In this document: positions 25,407 through 34,934 of the stretch, piece by piece
Layout of the letters: each line of letters opens with the position of its first letter
How positions within the stretch are numbered: the first letter of the stretch is position 1
Source of the DNA: CAIUMH01 sp963758555
Lineage (GTDB): Bacteria; Actinomycetota; Acidimicrobiia; Acidimicrobiales; RAAP-2
Reading direction: 5' to 3'
DNA length: 64,000 nt
Assembly (NCBI GenBank): GCA_963758555.1
Contig: CAVWVW010000003.1
Coordinates: 1,116,001 to 1,180,000 of the forward strand
Notes under the pieces: model-generated
The model's input: the letters and a program-made list of their open reading frames with translations, nothing else
The model's database searches: none
What the model was told of the DNA's origin: nothing
Translations under genes and position numbers: made by a program

Positions 25407-26556
25407 TGGTGGGGTAGCTCACGTGGCGATCGATGATCGAGCCGCGCGCAGCGAAGCTCGCTGCCAGGTCGTGCATCGTCGCTGAGGGCTCGAAGATCCT
25501 GACCTCGCTCGGGGGCCGGCCGAACCAGCTCGTGATCGCCTCGGTCATCTCGCCCTCGATGTGGAGCGAACAGGTGAAGCCGAGGTAGTGAGCGACGGGG
25601 ACCAGCCCCTTGGCCCGTGAGCGCAGCTCGACGATGGGCACGTCGAGCTCCACGTCCTCAGCCGAGCCACCCATGGTCACCACGTAGCCGAGTCTCCTGG
25701 CGGCATCTCGCATGATGGCCTCCGTCGCCGTCACCCGGGCCTCGTTGAGCTCGCCTCGGTCTTGGAAGGTCGCCACCTGGTGTCGGAACGCAGGCCATCG
25801 CATGTCGATGATCGCCTCGTTCTCTGGCACGGTGGTGTGCCCGGCCGAGACGAGCCCTGCAGCCACGTTCGCTCCCCCGCCCTGGTGGTAGGTGAACGCG
25901 CCAGGTGCCAGCACGATGCGGAAGCCCATCTCGAGGCTGCGCAGGGACCAGTCGGTCTCCTCGCAGTACCCACGACCGAAGACGGGATCCATGAGACCCA
26001 CCTTGCGGAGCACCGGCACCGGCAGCAGGATCGCGAACGAGATGCCCGCCGGGATGTCGATGGCCCTGGTGCCGAAGGTGCCCTCGAGCAGCCGCGCCAA
26101 CCAGCTCACGGTGTCCTGGTCACCCAAGTAGCGATCCGGGTCGCTGTTGGGCAGCGAGTAGAGCGACACGTTGTTGGACCACGAGGTGACCGACCCGATG
26201 AGCGGATCGCTGAGCGCGGTGGCGACCAGGGTGTCGGTCAGGTGCTCTGCGAAGCACACGTCGGAGTTGGCGATCACCACGTAGTCGTACTCGGCATCCA
26301 TGGCCCGCAGCAGACCCATGTTGACGTTGCGCGGGATGCCGAGGTTGCGGGGCGTGCGGTAGTAGTCGATGCCGAGATCACGGCACAGCGAGGCGATCAT
26401 GTCGCTGAAGCCTGGCTCTGGGCTGGCGTCGTCGAGCACGAGGATGTCGATCTCGGTCTCGACGGGTCGCATCGCAGCTGCCGAGCGCAGGCAGTCGGGG
26501 ACGAACGCAGCGCCGTTGTAGACGGTGATGGCAAAGAGCACCCGAGGCCGAGCCAT
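25399..26556 (-). CDS. Glycosyltransferase family 2
   Basis: This 385-residue cytoplasmic enzyme has a GT-A domain: LFAITVYNGAAFVPDCLRS, ILVLDDASPEP and VVIANSDVCF (a DxD-like nucleotide-sugar site), with PVFGRGYCEETDWSLR as the later ExD-type acceptor motif. It should transfer a sugar, often a rhamnosyl or galactosyl residue, to a growing surface glycan. The C-terminal 120 residues are an extra domain with no obvious match. It starts two bases after the coiled-coil gene upstream and overlaps the acyltransferase. Confidence 0.9.
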   Translation of the reverse strand: MARPRVLFAITVYNGAAFVPDCLRSAAAMRPVETEIDILVLDDASPEPGFSDMIASLCRDLGIDYYRTPRNLGIPRNVNMGLLRAMDAEYDYVVIANSDVCFAEHLTDTLVATALSDPLIGSVTSWSNNVSLYSLPNSDPDRYLGDQDTVSWLARLLEGTFGTRAIDIPAGISFAILLPVPVLRKVGLMDPVFGRGYCEETDWSLRSLEMGFRIVLAPGAFTYHQGGGANVAAGLVSAGHTTVPENEAIIDMRWPAFRHQVATFQDRGELNEARVTATEAIMRDAARRLGYVVTMGGSAEDVELDVPIVELRSRAKGLVPVAHYLGFTCSLHIEGEMTEAITSWFGRPPSEVRIFEPSATMHDLAASFAARGSIIDRHVSYPTSV

Positions 26557-26558
26557 GC

Positions 26559-26888
26559 TCAGCCCTTGAGCGAGCGAAGCACAGCGCGCAGTCGCCGAGC
26601 CACTCGGCCGAGCGAGCCCTGCTTGAGGACCGCCAAGGGCCTCGTCAGCGCCATGGCGCGCACGGTGGAGGCCTCCACCTGGCGCTGGAGATCCCAGATC
26701 TGCTCATTTGCCTCGAGCAAGCGCCTCGTGAGGTCGATCACCCGAGCGTTGGCGATCTCGAAGTCGCGCAGCGACTGCTCGAGGGAGAGTCGATCCATCT
26801 CGCGCTCAAGCTCTCGCACGTGGCTCTCATCGTTCACGGCATCACCTTGGTGTCCTGCACCCGTGGTGGCCGCTGCTGCCTCGCCCAT
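26559..26888 (-). CDS. Short coiled-coil protein in glycan operon
   Basis: This 109-residue protein has a disordered Ala/Gly start, a heptad-rich coil (about residues 22-75, ELEREMDRLSLEQSLRDFE and onward) and a basic C-terminal helix (GRVARRLRAVLRSLKG) that could lie on the membrane. GGGAG is four bases before the ATG at 26888. It sits between two glycosyltransferase genes. A second short protein of the same design lies at 30001-30327, so both may be scaffolds or length regulators for the glycosyltransferases, analogous only in idea to O-antigen chain-length coils. Function is inferred from context. Confidence 0.65.
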   Translation of the reverse strand: MGEAAAATTGAGHQGDAVNDESHVRELEREMDRLSLEQSLRDFEIANARVIDLTRRLLEANEQIWDLQRQVEASTVRAMALTRPLAVLKQGSLGRVARRLRAVLRSLKG

Positions 26889-26916
26889 AGGGCTCCCATC
26901 TCTCGGTGCGCAGTGA

Positions 26917-28857
26917 CTAGATCCTAGCAACCGGTGGTCTGGCCAAGAGGTTCTTGAACGCCCCGATCAGCTGCTCTGCGTTGCGATCCCAGTCATAGGA
27001 CGGCAGGCCGGCCTTGATCTCCTTGACCGTCCGGGCCGCCAGCGCAGGGTCTTCGAGCAGTGCCGCCGTGGCGTCTGCGAAGGCGTTGACGGACCAGTCT
27101 CTGGCCAAGACGGGCAGAGAGGCCAGCCGCTCAGCGAGGGCCGGGATAGGGACCATGACCGTCGGCGTGCCGAAGGCTGCAGCCTCGTGGGGCACCAGCC
27201 CGAAGCCTTCGGCCCCCGTGGGGTAGAGCACGACACTGGCGTGGCGCAGCAGCCAGTTGCGCTCGAGCGACGAGACGTCAGGGATGATGATGACCGGCTC
27301 GTCAGGCTCCCAGCGACGTGCCTCAGCGATCCGCGAAGAGCCAGTCCCGACGTGAGCACCGGCCATCACCAAGGTCAGCTGGAAGCCTCGGCGCCGAAGC
27401 TCTCGCGTCACGTCGATGGCGAGATCACGGTTCTTGTGGCTGTAGTTGGTCCCGAGCACCAAGAGGAACGGTTCGCCCGAGAAGCCCCTCGAGAGCAGCT
27501 CGGCGGGCTCGACGGCAGGCTCGTCGCCGCTCAGGTGACCAACCCCGTTCGGGATGATGAAGATCCGAGACGCATCGACACCGAGGCGCTCGAGGAGGAT
27601 CTGGTCTTTGGTGTCCTCGGAGATGGCGATCACCCCGTCGACGGCTGCGGCCCCCTGGCGGGTTGCGGCGCGATGCGCTTGCCAGGAGGCCGGTGACGAG
27701 AAGTAGTCCCCGATCTGGAACGCGATGACATCGTGGATCGTGAGCGCGAGCCTGCGTCCCTTGGCTCGCCACCCGCTCAGGTCGACGCCCTCGGTCACCT
27801 GGAAGGGCCGGAGCACGACGTCGACGGAGGGGAAGCCCTCGAGTGTGGCGAACGGCGCCACCTTGGCGTCGACCTTCGGATGGCTGAGCGCCTCTCGGGC
27901 ATAGCCCGGCGCAGGACCGTTCAACAGCACGCCGAGGTATGAGACGTCCTCTCGCTCCGCCAGCGCCGTCAGCATGGCCAAGAAGGTGACCTGGTGACCC
28001 ATCTCCTGGGGCATCAGACACGTGCCGTCGACGATGAGCCGGATGCCCGTCAGGCTGACGCGAGCCATGAGCAGTGCCTCGTTGAGTGCGCTGTGCGCCT
28101 CGCGTGGGCTCTCGAGCAGCGAGGTGACGCCCCGGTGGCGCGCCTCGAGCCACTGACGATCTTCTGGCGTCAGCCCGGCGTGGACAGGCTGATCGCCCGG
28201 GAGGTCGAGCGGACGGGTGACGAAGGTGCTGGGCTCCAGGAGATCGAGCATCCCGCGGCTTCTCGCCGAGGCACCGAAGTCCGCCAGCTCCAAGGTCACC
28301 CGCCCGTCGTGGTGAGGGAAGGGGCGGACCATCGAGAGGCCTTGCGAGCTCAGCAGCACCGCTGGACCCACCGGATACGGGATCGGCACGGCTTCGAGGC
28401 CTTCAGGCTCGTGGCGCAGCAGGCTCGTCGCCCCGTGCTCGTCGAGGTTCCCGACCCGGTGGATCGACACCTCACCAGGATGGGGGAAGCTCGCAAAATC
28501 TCCGACGTTGGACAGGAACGAGACGCTCGAGCAGCGCAGATCCTCGGTCACGAGACCACGGGCCCGCTCGAGCAGCCCAGGGGGGAAGATCGACGGGGCC
28601 GCCACGACCAGCAGGTGCGCTTCGGTCTCAAGGTAGATCCGCTCGATCAGCGCGGCTAGCGAGTCCACCTCGACGAGGACGTCGGCGTAGGCCGCGAGAT
28701 CCTGGCGTGCCTCGTGGCCAGGAGCGCCGACGATGATGGGCACCTCAGGCAGGCTGGCGCGCAGCGAGACCAAGGTCGGGATCCAGGACTCGGTCAGCCC
28801 CTGGGCGAAGACAACGGCTCTGACGTCGCGGGGGTGCCCCACGAGCTCGGTCGTCAC
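26917..28857 (-). CDS. Glycosyltransferase, GT4-type with degenerate N-terminal domain
   Basis: This 646-residue protein has an N-terminal half of about 260 residues resembling a GT2-like Rossmann domain without a clear DxD, then a GT-B glycosyltransferase of family 4: LTIHDVIAFQ, GVIAISEDTKDQIL, FLLVLGTNYSHKNRD and the donor-binding GAEGFGLVPHEAAAFGTP with the EX7E pattern. It uses an NDP-sugar to extend a surface glycan. The start is a GTG overlapping the epimerase stop (GTGA). The N-terminal half may bind the acceptor or be a dead transferase. Confidence 0.9.
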   Translation of the reverse strand: MTTELVGHPRDVRAVVFAQGLTESWIPTLVSLRASLPEVPIIVGAPGHEARQDLAAYADVLVEVDSLAALIERIYLETEAHLLVVAAPSIFPPGLLERARGLVTEDLRCSSVSFLSNVGDFASFPHPGEVSIHRVGNLDEHGATSLLRHEPEGLEAVPIPYPVGPAVLLSSQGLSMVRPFPHHDGRVTLELADFGASARSRGMLDLLEPSTFVTRPLDLPGDQPVHAGLTPEDRQWLEARHRGVTSLLESPREAHSALNEALLMARVSLTGIRLIVDGTCLMPQEMGHQVTFLAMLTALAEREDVSYLGVLLNGPAPGYAREALSHPKVDAKVAPFATLEGFPSVDVVLRPFQVTEGVDLSGWRAKGRRLALTIHDVIAFQIGDYFSSPASWQAHRAATRQGAAAVDGVIAISEDTKDQILLERLGVDASRIFIIPNGVGHLSGDEPAVEPAELLSRGFSGEPFLLVLGTNYSHKNRDLAIDVTRELRRRGFQLTLVMAGAHVGTGSSRIAEARRWEPDEPVIIIPDVSSLERNWLLRHASVVLYPTGAEGFGLVPHEAAAFGTPTVMVPIPALAERLASLPVLARDWSVNAFADATAALLEDPALAARTVKEIKAGLPSYDWDRNAEQLIGAFKNLLARPPVARI

Positions 28858-29927
28858 GCCTCTCCCAGGATGGCTCGAGATCCCTCGACCAGCGCGGTGA
28901 TCCCATCTTCAAGCGAGCAGCTCGGGTCGTAGCCGATCGCAGCGCGGGCTTCAGCGATCAGGCAGCTCGCGGCGCGCACGTCGCCGTCGCGGAAGGCTCC
29001 GCTCACCTTGGGCTCGGGGGCGCCAGCCGCCTCCGCGATCAAGCGAGCCACCTCGAGGATGGTCGTCGACCTCCCTGAACCGATGTCCAAGGTCTGGCTG
29101 GTCGCCGGTGGCTTCGAGATCGCCGCCAGCACCGCGTCAGCGACGTCGGTCACGTAGACGAAGTCTCGGGTGATGATCCCGTCTTCGTAGACGTTGATCG
29201 TCTCGCCGGCGAGCGCCTGGCGGGTGAAGATCGACAGCACGCCCGTGTAGGGGTTGTCGAGGGACTGGCCCACCCCGTAGACGTTCTGGAACCTGAGGAC
29301 TGAGAGCGCACAGCCGTGGGCGATCGTCCACGCCTTCAAGATGTGCTCTTGGGCCAGCTTCGTGGCGGCGTAGATGTTGGTGGGCTCTGCCCTCGTCCAT
29401 GAGGCCTCGGTGGGCACCGGGAGGCCGGCCACGCCGTCTGCCCGGCGCGGGTCCCACCGGCCTGCGGCCAGATCGTCGTGGCTGCGAGCCGAGGGGTAGT
29501 ACCGGTCGCCGTCGACCTCCCAGGCTCCCTCCCCATAGACGGCACGAGACGACGCCAGGATGATCTGCTCGGGCACGTGCCCCGACCGGCTCAACGCATC
29601 GAGCATCTGGGTGGTGCCGACCACGTTGACCGAACCGTGTCGGGTGGCCTCGTGGAGCGACTGACCCGTGCCGGTCTCTGCCGCCAAGTGGATGATCACC
29701 CGCGGGCGCACCAGCTTGAACAAGGCGTCCCACGGCTGCGCCGTCGTCACGTCGAAAGGCCACAGCTCAACCGACTCGGGCAACCTCGCCGGGCGTCCTG
29801 GGTCTTTGTGGACCTGCGGATGGAGCGAGTCGATCGCTAAGAGCTCGGCCGCATCAGCGTCGAAGCGCTGGGCGATCGTGGTCCCGATGAACCCGGCTCC
29901 CCCTGTGATGACGATCCTGGGGTCCAA
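28854..29927 (-). CDS. NAD-dependent epimerase/dehydratase (extended SDR)
   Basis: This 357-residue nucleotide-sugar enzyme has the loop ITGGAGFIGTTIA, catalytic Ser-Ser (ILASSRAVYG) and YxxxK in NIYAATKLAQEH. GUEST motifs such as RFQNVYG and RDFVYVTDVA match the GalE/NDP-sugar epimerase group. It makes an activated sugar for the cluster; UDP-galactose or a dTDP-sugar cannot be decided. The TTG start was chosen because AGAGGGA precedes it by five bases and the Rossmann strand begins at once. A GTGA overlap couples it to the next transferase. Confidence 0.9.
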   Translation of the reverse strand: MDPRIVITGGAGFIGTTIAQRFDADAAELLAIDSLHPQVHKDPGRPARLPESVELWPFDVTTAQPWDALFKLVRPRVIIHLAAETGTGQSLHEATRHGSVNVVGTTQMLDALSRSGHVPEQIILASSRAVYGEGAWEVDGDRYYPSARSHDDLAAGRWDPRRADGVAGLPVPTEASWTRAEPTNIYAATKLAQEHILKAWTIAHGCALSVLRFQNVYGVGQSLDNPYTGVLSIFTRQALAGETINVYEDGIITRDFVYVTDVADAVLAAISKPPATSQTLDIGSGRSTTILEVARLIAEAAGAPEPKVSGAFRDGDVRAASCLIAEARAAIGYDPSCSLEDGITALVEGSRAILGEA

Positions 29928-30000
29928 CGAATTCCCTCTCCTTCATGGTGCTCGGTCGGCAGTCAGTCTTACCGATCGGAGGGAGGTGGCTGCGGAGCCC

Positions 30001-30327
30001 TCACGAGCGCCGTGCTGCCCTCATCCTGCGAGCTGCCCGCTCGAGAGGTCGGACGACCCAGGTGTCCCTCACCGGAGCGAGCACGCCAAGCACCCGCTGG
30101 CGGCGAGCGGTCGCCTTGGCCTGTTTCGCCAAGAACGCCACGTTGGCCACGTCTCGATCCGTAGCCCTCGAGTTCGAGGCCGAGTCGCCCGCGGCGAGGC
30201 GACCCGCCATCGCCTTGAGGTCAGCACGCGCGCCTTCGAGCTCCCGACGGACCTCGTCGAGGTCATCGAGGGCTTGGCGGAGCGCCTTGGAGTGCTCAGG
30301 CGTGATCCCGGACTGCTCGAGGCTCAT
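30001..30327 (-). CDS. Short helical protein with basic C-terminus in glycan operon
   Basis: This 108-residue protein has a coil-forming first half (ALRQALDDLDEVRREL and onward) and a basic, amphipathic C-terminus (RPLERAARRMRAARRS). It overlaps the large upstream glycosyltransferase gene by four bases (ATGA), so it is translated with it. It resembles in layout, though not clearly in sequence, the short protein at 26559-26888. A membrane-attached partner or scaffold of the transferases is possible. No catalytic motif is seen. Confidence 0.65.
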   Translation of the reverse strand: MSLEQSGITPEHSKALRQALDDLDEVRRELEGARADLKAMAGRLAAGDSASNSRATDRDVANVAFLAKQAKATARRQRVLGVLAPVRDTWVVRPLERAARRMRAARRS

Positions 30328-32696
30328 GACGGCCGCCCGATGGCGCCGAGGCGCTCAGCAAACCAGGGTGCGACGGCTTGGCGGCTGTGCGCTTCGGCAA
30401 TCGAAGCCTGGGCAGCCGTGCCGAGCTTGCTGGCGACACCTCGATCGTTCGCCAGCTCTCGCATGAATCTCGACGCTGCTCCGAGGTCAGGGTCTGCCCA
30501 GAGCGCTTCGCTCGGATAGGGCGTGGCGTCAGGTCCCACCTCGATCAGCTCAAAGGGAACGAGCCGGCCCACGGTGTCGTCCATGAAGTCGAGGTTGCCC
30601 GAGTAGCCCGTGGCGATCACCGGCGTGCCCGCCGCCATCGCCTCGAGCATCGTCAAGCCAGTCCCCTCGCTTCGGTGCAGCGAGACGTAGCAGTCGAGGT
30701 GCTGCAGGAGCGCTCGCATCTCAGAGGCCCTCCAAGCCCCATCGACCAGCTGGACGTCAGCTCTGCCTCCTGCCGCCGCCCGGAGCGCGTCGAGGATCTT
30801 CGTGCCTTGGGCGTTGATCATCTTGAGCACCAGCCCTGCACCGTCGGCCTCGCTGAACGCCTCGAGATAGGCCTTGAGCACCCCAAGCGGGTTCTTGCGC
30901 TCGGCCACCGACGCCACGTCGAAGGCGAAGCCGAAGAGGAAGCGGTCCTCCTCGAGCCCGAGGTCAGCTCGCTCGAGGTGGGTGCGATCGGGCACCTCGA
31001 CCAACCACGGATGGACGTGGACCGGACACGAGACAGCCGAGGAGCGGAGAGCCTCGGCAACGAAGCGAGACCCGCACCACAGCTCATCGAGCGCCTCACT
31101 CGCCGCCACCAGCGAGGTCGGCATCGAAGCCAGCTCCCAAGCCCACACCCCGACGGTGGGTCGCGGCTGGAGCGAGCTCCACAGCTCAGTCTTGACCAGC
31201 TTGTCGCCGAGCACGTCGGCGTTGACGACGACCACGTTGCGTCCCATCGAGGGATCAGCGACGCCCGTCGCCTTGGTGGGCCGTGTGGCCTGCCCTGGTG
31301 CCTCGAGGACCACCTCGGAGACCGGGAAGCCGGCAGCCCGAATCGAAGCGGCGACCATGCGCCCGTGCTGGCCCATGCCGAACTCGCCGGCCAGGTACCC
31401 GACGACGTTGACGCCGTGACCCAGCGTGGGCCTCGAGCCCTCCTGGAGCGTCAGGGCCTCGAGGACCGCCTTCGGGGCGACAGCGCAGAAGGAGGCCTGG
31501 TTCAGCAGCCAGGCCGCAAACGCCTCAGTCTCGAACTTCTCCGGATCGATGAAGAGGGCCCGGGCTCGTTCGCTGCCCCGCCAGAACAAGAGCGCGTAGC
31601 GAGGCAAGCCACTTCGGGTCTGAGCCTCGAGCCACTCGTCGAAGGCGGGTGACGGAGACGACCAAGACGGTGCAGGTGGCAACGGCGCACCGTCTTTGAG
31701 CGCATCATCGACCGCCCACCAGTAGCCCCGCCGCAGCTCACCGCTGAGCGCGACCCCGCCGGGGAGCCTCCCCCATCGATAGGCGGGTGTCGGCATCTCG
31801 AGCGAGCGCATCCGTGCCGATCGCTCGGTGAGCAGGCGACGCAAGGTGGGCTCCTTGGCAACCTGGACACGCGTGCGAGGCGCATACTTCGACAAGGTCA
31901 GCGGGCGATCAGCGTCGTGGCCGCTGAAGTGGAAGAAGCGCAGGGGCGTGCCGTTGACCAGCACGCTGCCGTCCGCCGAGGTGGTGAGACGCCGCTGGTG
32001 GAGGTTCCAGTAGGCGACGTTGCAGCCGACGTCGGTGATGATCTGGTGCTCGAAGAGAGACGGGACAGCATCCACCCACTTCTGATCGGTGAAGTAGCCC
32101 CGAGCGAAGTCGATGAGCGCATGGCGCTCCAGGCGCTCTGCCCAGTACTCGAGGAAGCTCGTGGCCTCCTCGGACACTGCCACGAAGCCGAGGTTGAACT
32201 GCCCCGTGGTCAAGTAGGCCTCCTCAGCGGTGTCACGCCCGTCGCGAGGGCCCGGTGAGGTGACGTGGGGGGTGAGCGCCAAGCCATGCTGGCGCGCCGC
32301 GAAGGCCAGCGAATCGAGGGCTGCGAAGATCTCGATGTCAGGATCGACGTAGATGACGATCTCGTCTCGCTCCAAGAGATGCGCGAGGACCGTCGGCTTG
32401 ATCGCCGTCGCCAGCTCGGTGAGGCCGTAGTAGAGCTGCATCCTCGCCACGGTGTCCTTCTCGAAGGGAAGCGACGAGAGGCCCACGAAGTCGATCTCTG
32501 GCCAGCGCTGCGCGTCTTGCTCGAGCTCGTCGTCGGCGGCGTCGATGAGCACCGCGGTGAACGACCAGGTGGGCATGGTCGCCCGAAGTGACGAGGCAAG
32601 CAGGAGCACCGAGGCGAGGTAGTTGCGCGCCGCGATGGTCACCACGCGCACGGAGCCGTCGAAGCGAGGTTCCTCAGACACGAGCCCCTGTGCCAT
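30324..32696 (-). CDS. Two-domain glycosyltransferase (GT8-like plus GT4)
   Basis: This 790-residue protein has an N-terminal GT-A domain like GT8/glycogenin enzymes (VVTIAARNYLASVLLLASSL, IYVDPDIEIF as the DxD) and a C-terminal GT-B domain of family 4 (FGMGQHGRMVAASIRAAG, VGVWAWELASMP, RSEGTGLTMLEAMAAGTP as EX7E). Such fusions can add two sugars in turn. ATG 32696 was preferred to 32756 because GAGGGG lies nine bases upstream and the domain begins soon after. It is the first gene of the seven-gene minus-strand glycan operon. Confidence 0.88.
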   Translation of the reverse strand: MAQGLVSEEPRFDGSVRVVTIAARNYLASVLLLASSLRATMPTWSFTAVLIDAADDELEQDAQRWPEIDFVGLSSLPFEKDTVARMQLYYGLTELATAIKPTVLAHLLERDEIVIYVDPDIEIFAALDSLAFAARQHGLALTPHVTSPGPRDGRDTAEEAYLTTGQFNLGFVAVSEEATSFLEYWAERLERHALIDFARGYFTDQKWVDAVPSLFEHQIITDVGCNVAYWNLHQRRLTTSADGSVLVNGTPLRFFHFSGHDADRPLTLSKYAPRTRVQVAKEPTLRRLLTERSARMRSLEMPTPAYRWGRLPGGVALSGELRRGYWWAVDDALKDGAPLPPAPSWSSPSPAFDEWLEAQTRSGLPRYALLFWRGSERARALFIDPEKFETEAFAAWLLNQASFCAVAPKAVLEALTLQEGSRPTLGHGVNVVGYLAGEFGMGQHGRMVAASIRAAGFPVSEVVLEAPGQATRPTKATGVADPSMGRNVVVVNADVLGDKLVKTELWSSLQPRPTVGVWAWELASMPTSLVAASEALDELWCGSRFVAEALRSSAVSCPVHVHPWLVEVPDRTHLERADLGLEEDRFLFGFAFDVASVAERKNPLGVLKAYLEAFSEADGAGLVLKMINAQGTKILDALRAAAGGRADVQLVDGAWRASEMRALLQHLDCYVSLHRSEGTGLTMLEAMAAGTPVIATGYSGNLDFMDDTVGRLVPFELIEVGPDATPYPSEALWADPDLGAASRFMRELANDRGVASKLGTAAQASIAEAHSRQAVAPWFAERLGAIGRPS

Positions 32697-32797
32697 CGTG
32701 GTCGACCCCTCATCTCGTCTCGAGCAGCCATCCTCGGCGACGCGCCCAGCGATCACGGCGATCGATCGCCGTCCCTAGAAATCTATCGCCCGTCTCT

Positions 32798-33556
32798 TCA
32801 CTTCTTAGAGAACGGCGAAGCGACGACCTCGAGGGTCTCGCCGTGCCACGTCGCGTGCCAACCGTCCCAGGCGAAGGCGTCGGCCCCCTTTAGCCCCTCC
32901 TCGAGCAGCCAGCGTGCCAGCTTGCCCTTGGCCGCCTTCGCACCGTGACCGATGGGCTTCTGCCCATCAGGACCGAGGAAGCGCACCCGGCGCAGCTCGA
33001 CGTCGGCCCCGAGACGGACGTGATCGATCGCGTCAGCGTGCTCGCCAGGGAGCAGGTCTATGACCACTCGACCACGCGCTCCGCGCGCGATCGCCGTGGT
33101 CACTGCCGGACGCCAGAACGTGGCGAGGTTCCCGAGGCCCTGCAAGGTGGCTTGAAAGGACAAGCGATGATCGGCGATCGCGTCGGTCGCCAGGTTCACG
33201 CCGTAGACGGCCGAGGGAACGAAGAGCCTGCGACGCGCCGGCTCCTCGAGGGTGCCAGGGTCCAGGTGCCCCCAGACCACGCCGCTGTAGCGAGCCCAGG
33301 CCGCCATGAGCGGTGGCTTCCGCTCGACGAGGGCACGGTTGGTCGCCCGGGCATGCTCGGCCAGAGCCCCGCTGGCCTTGAAGAGCTTCTCGGCCCTGGC
33401 CACCGAGAGCGAGCCGAGCTCGTGGCGAAGCGCGTCGAGCAGAGCGCCTCGCTCCGGAGCGAGATAGCGCCGAAGCCCATCGCTCCTAGAACCCGATCGA
33501 GCGCCGGGGGTCTTCGACAACGAGGGCGGGATGAGCAGGACGACGTCGGAAGACAC
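32798..33556 (-). CDS. yaaA: YaaA family peroxide-stress protein
   Basis: This 252-residue protein of the YaaA/DUF328 family starts VVLLIPPSLSKTPG after a GTG and shows YSGVVWGHLD (the family's Y-x-G-x-x-Y/W region) and late KxxxG motifs KAAKGKLAR. The E. coli member binds DNA and limits iron-driven oxidative damage. The GTG at 33556 was chosen because the domain begins there; the longer frame from 33673 is Arg/Pro-rich and unlike the family. It ends 101 bases before the glycan operon and is divergent from the dehydrogenase E2 gene. Confidence 0.88.
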   Translation of the reverse strand: MSSDVVLLIPPSLSKTPGARSGSRSDGLRRYLAPERGALLDALRHELGSLSVARAEKLFKASGALAEHARATNRALVERKPPLMAAWARYSGVVWGHLDPGTLEEPARRRLFVPSAVYGVNLATDAIADHRLSFQATLQGLGNLATFWRPAVTTAIARGARGRVVIDLLPGEHADAIDHVRLGADVELRRVRFLGPDGQKPIGHGAKAAKGKLARWLLEEGLKGADAFAWDGWHATWHGETLEVVASPFSKK

Positions 33557-33730
33557 GGCGACCGACCATATCGGCTGAGCCCTTGGAGATCGGCGAGCTG
33601 GCCTCTTCGTGGAGCCCGAAGAGTTACCCCTGGGTAGTGCCTTCGACGCTCGAGGAGCCGGTACCGTAGGCATGGGTCAAACCCGACACGACGACTTTGC
33701 CGTGAGGCGAGAGGGAGGCAGGCGAGCAGC

Positions 33731-34934
33731 ATGGCACTCGAGTCGGTGCACGTCCCCGAGGTCGGCGAGTCAGTCTCTGAGGGCACCATCGCCTCGTGGT
33801 TCACCGAACCTGGAGCCTCGATCGCCGCTGGCGATCCACTCTTCGAGCTCGCCACCGAGAAGGTCGACTCGGAGATCCCCTCGCCGCTCAGCGGCACCGT
33901 GGTCGAGATCTTGATCCCGAAGGGCGGGACGGTGAGCGTCGGTGATGCTGTCGTCACGATCGAGACCAGCGCCGCGGAGCCTGCCCCTGCAGCACCACCG
34001 GCCAGCACCCCAGCCCCGCCTCGCGACGCTCACGCCGCACCAGCGAGCCCTGTGAGTCCCACGCCGGCGCGGCCGCCTGAGCAGCCCACGCCACCACAGG
34101 CATCGCCCGGGAGCCCTCCGCTACCTCCCATGCCTCCTGGTCAAGCCACACCGACCGCTGCCAGCGCCACGCAGCCGAGCACCGCCAACGAAGCGCCGAA
34201 AGCGCCGGCGGCGAGCGAGCTGGCAACCCCGGGAGAGGACGACACCTTCGAGCGCTTCTCTCGGATCAGGAAGGTCACGGGTCGCATCACCAGCGAAGCC
34301 AACGTCACCATCCCGCACGTCCTCTCCGTGGTCGAGGCCGACCACAGCGCGGTCATGACGGCTCGATCGATCATCAAAGCCCGGGGGACCGGTGCCCCAC
34401 CGACTGCCCTCGCCTACGTGGCGGTCGCTGATCACCCGCGCCCTGGGCGACCACCCTCGGCTGAACGCCTCGGTCGGAGACGGGGGTCTGGTCCTGCACC
34501 GCTCTATCAACCTGGCATTCGCCATCGACACCGAAGACGGCCTGGTGGCCCCAGTGGTCAAGAACGCCGATCAGCTCACTGTCACTGGGATGGCCGAGGC
34601 CATCGTCGACCTCGCCACACGAGCTCGGGCGAAGAAGCTGCTCCCCGCGGACATGTCGGGTGGGACCTTCTCGATCTCGAACAACGGCTCGGTGGGCAGC
34701 GTCCTGACCGCTCCGATCATCACCCCGCCCCAGGTCGCGGTGCTCTCGACCGACAAGGTGGTGGACCGAGCGGTGGTGATCGAGCAAGACGGTTCCAAGG
34801 CGGTGGCGATCCGCCCGATCGGCAACCTGGCGATGAGCTGGGACCACCGAGCGGTCGACGGCGCCGGCGCCGCTCGCTTCTTGTCCCAGGTCAAGGCGAT
34901 CCTCGAGACCACAGACTGGAGCGGTCTTGGCTGA
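33731..34934 (+). CDS. 2-oxoacid dehydrogenase E2 (dihydrolipoamide acyltransferase), one frameshift
   Basis: Residues 1-80 are a lipoyl domain with the lipoylation lysine in ELATEKVDSEI. A Pro/Ala-rich linker of about 90 residues follows, then the catalytic domain: PHVLSVVEADHS, FSISNNGSVGS and the active-site SWDHRAVDGAGAARF. No peripheral-subunit-binding domain is visible between them, which is unusual. The frame breaks at about 34430 (GTCGCTGATC): dropping one base yields AYVAVAITRALGDHPRLNAS and a 400-residue protein. Its end overlaps the aceE start, so it is most likely the E2 of pyruvate dehydrogenase rather than of another 2-oxoacid. Confidence 0.85.
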
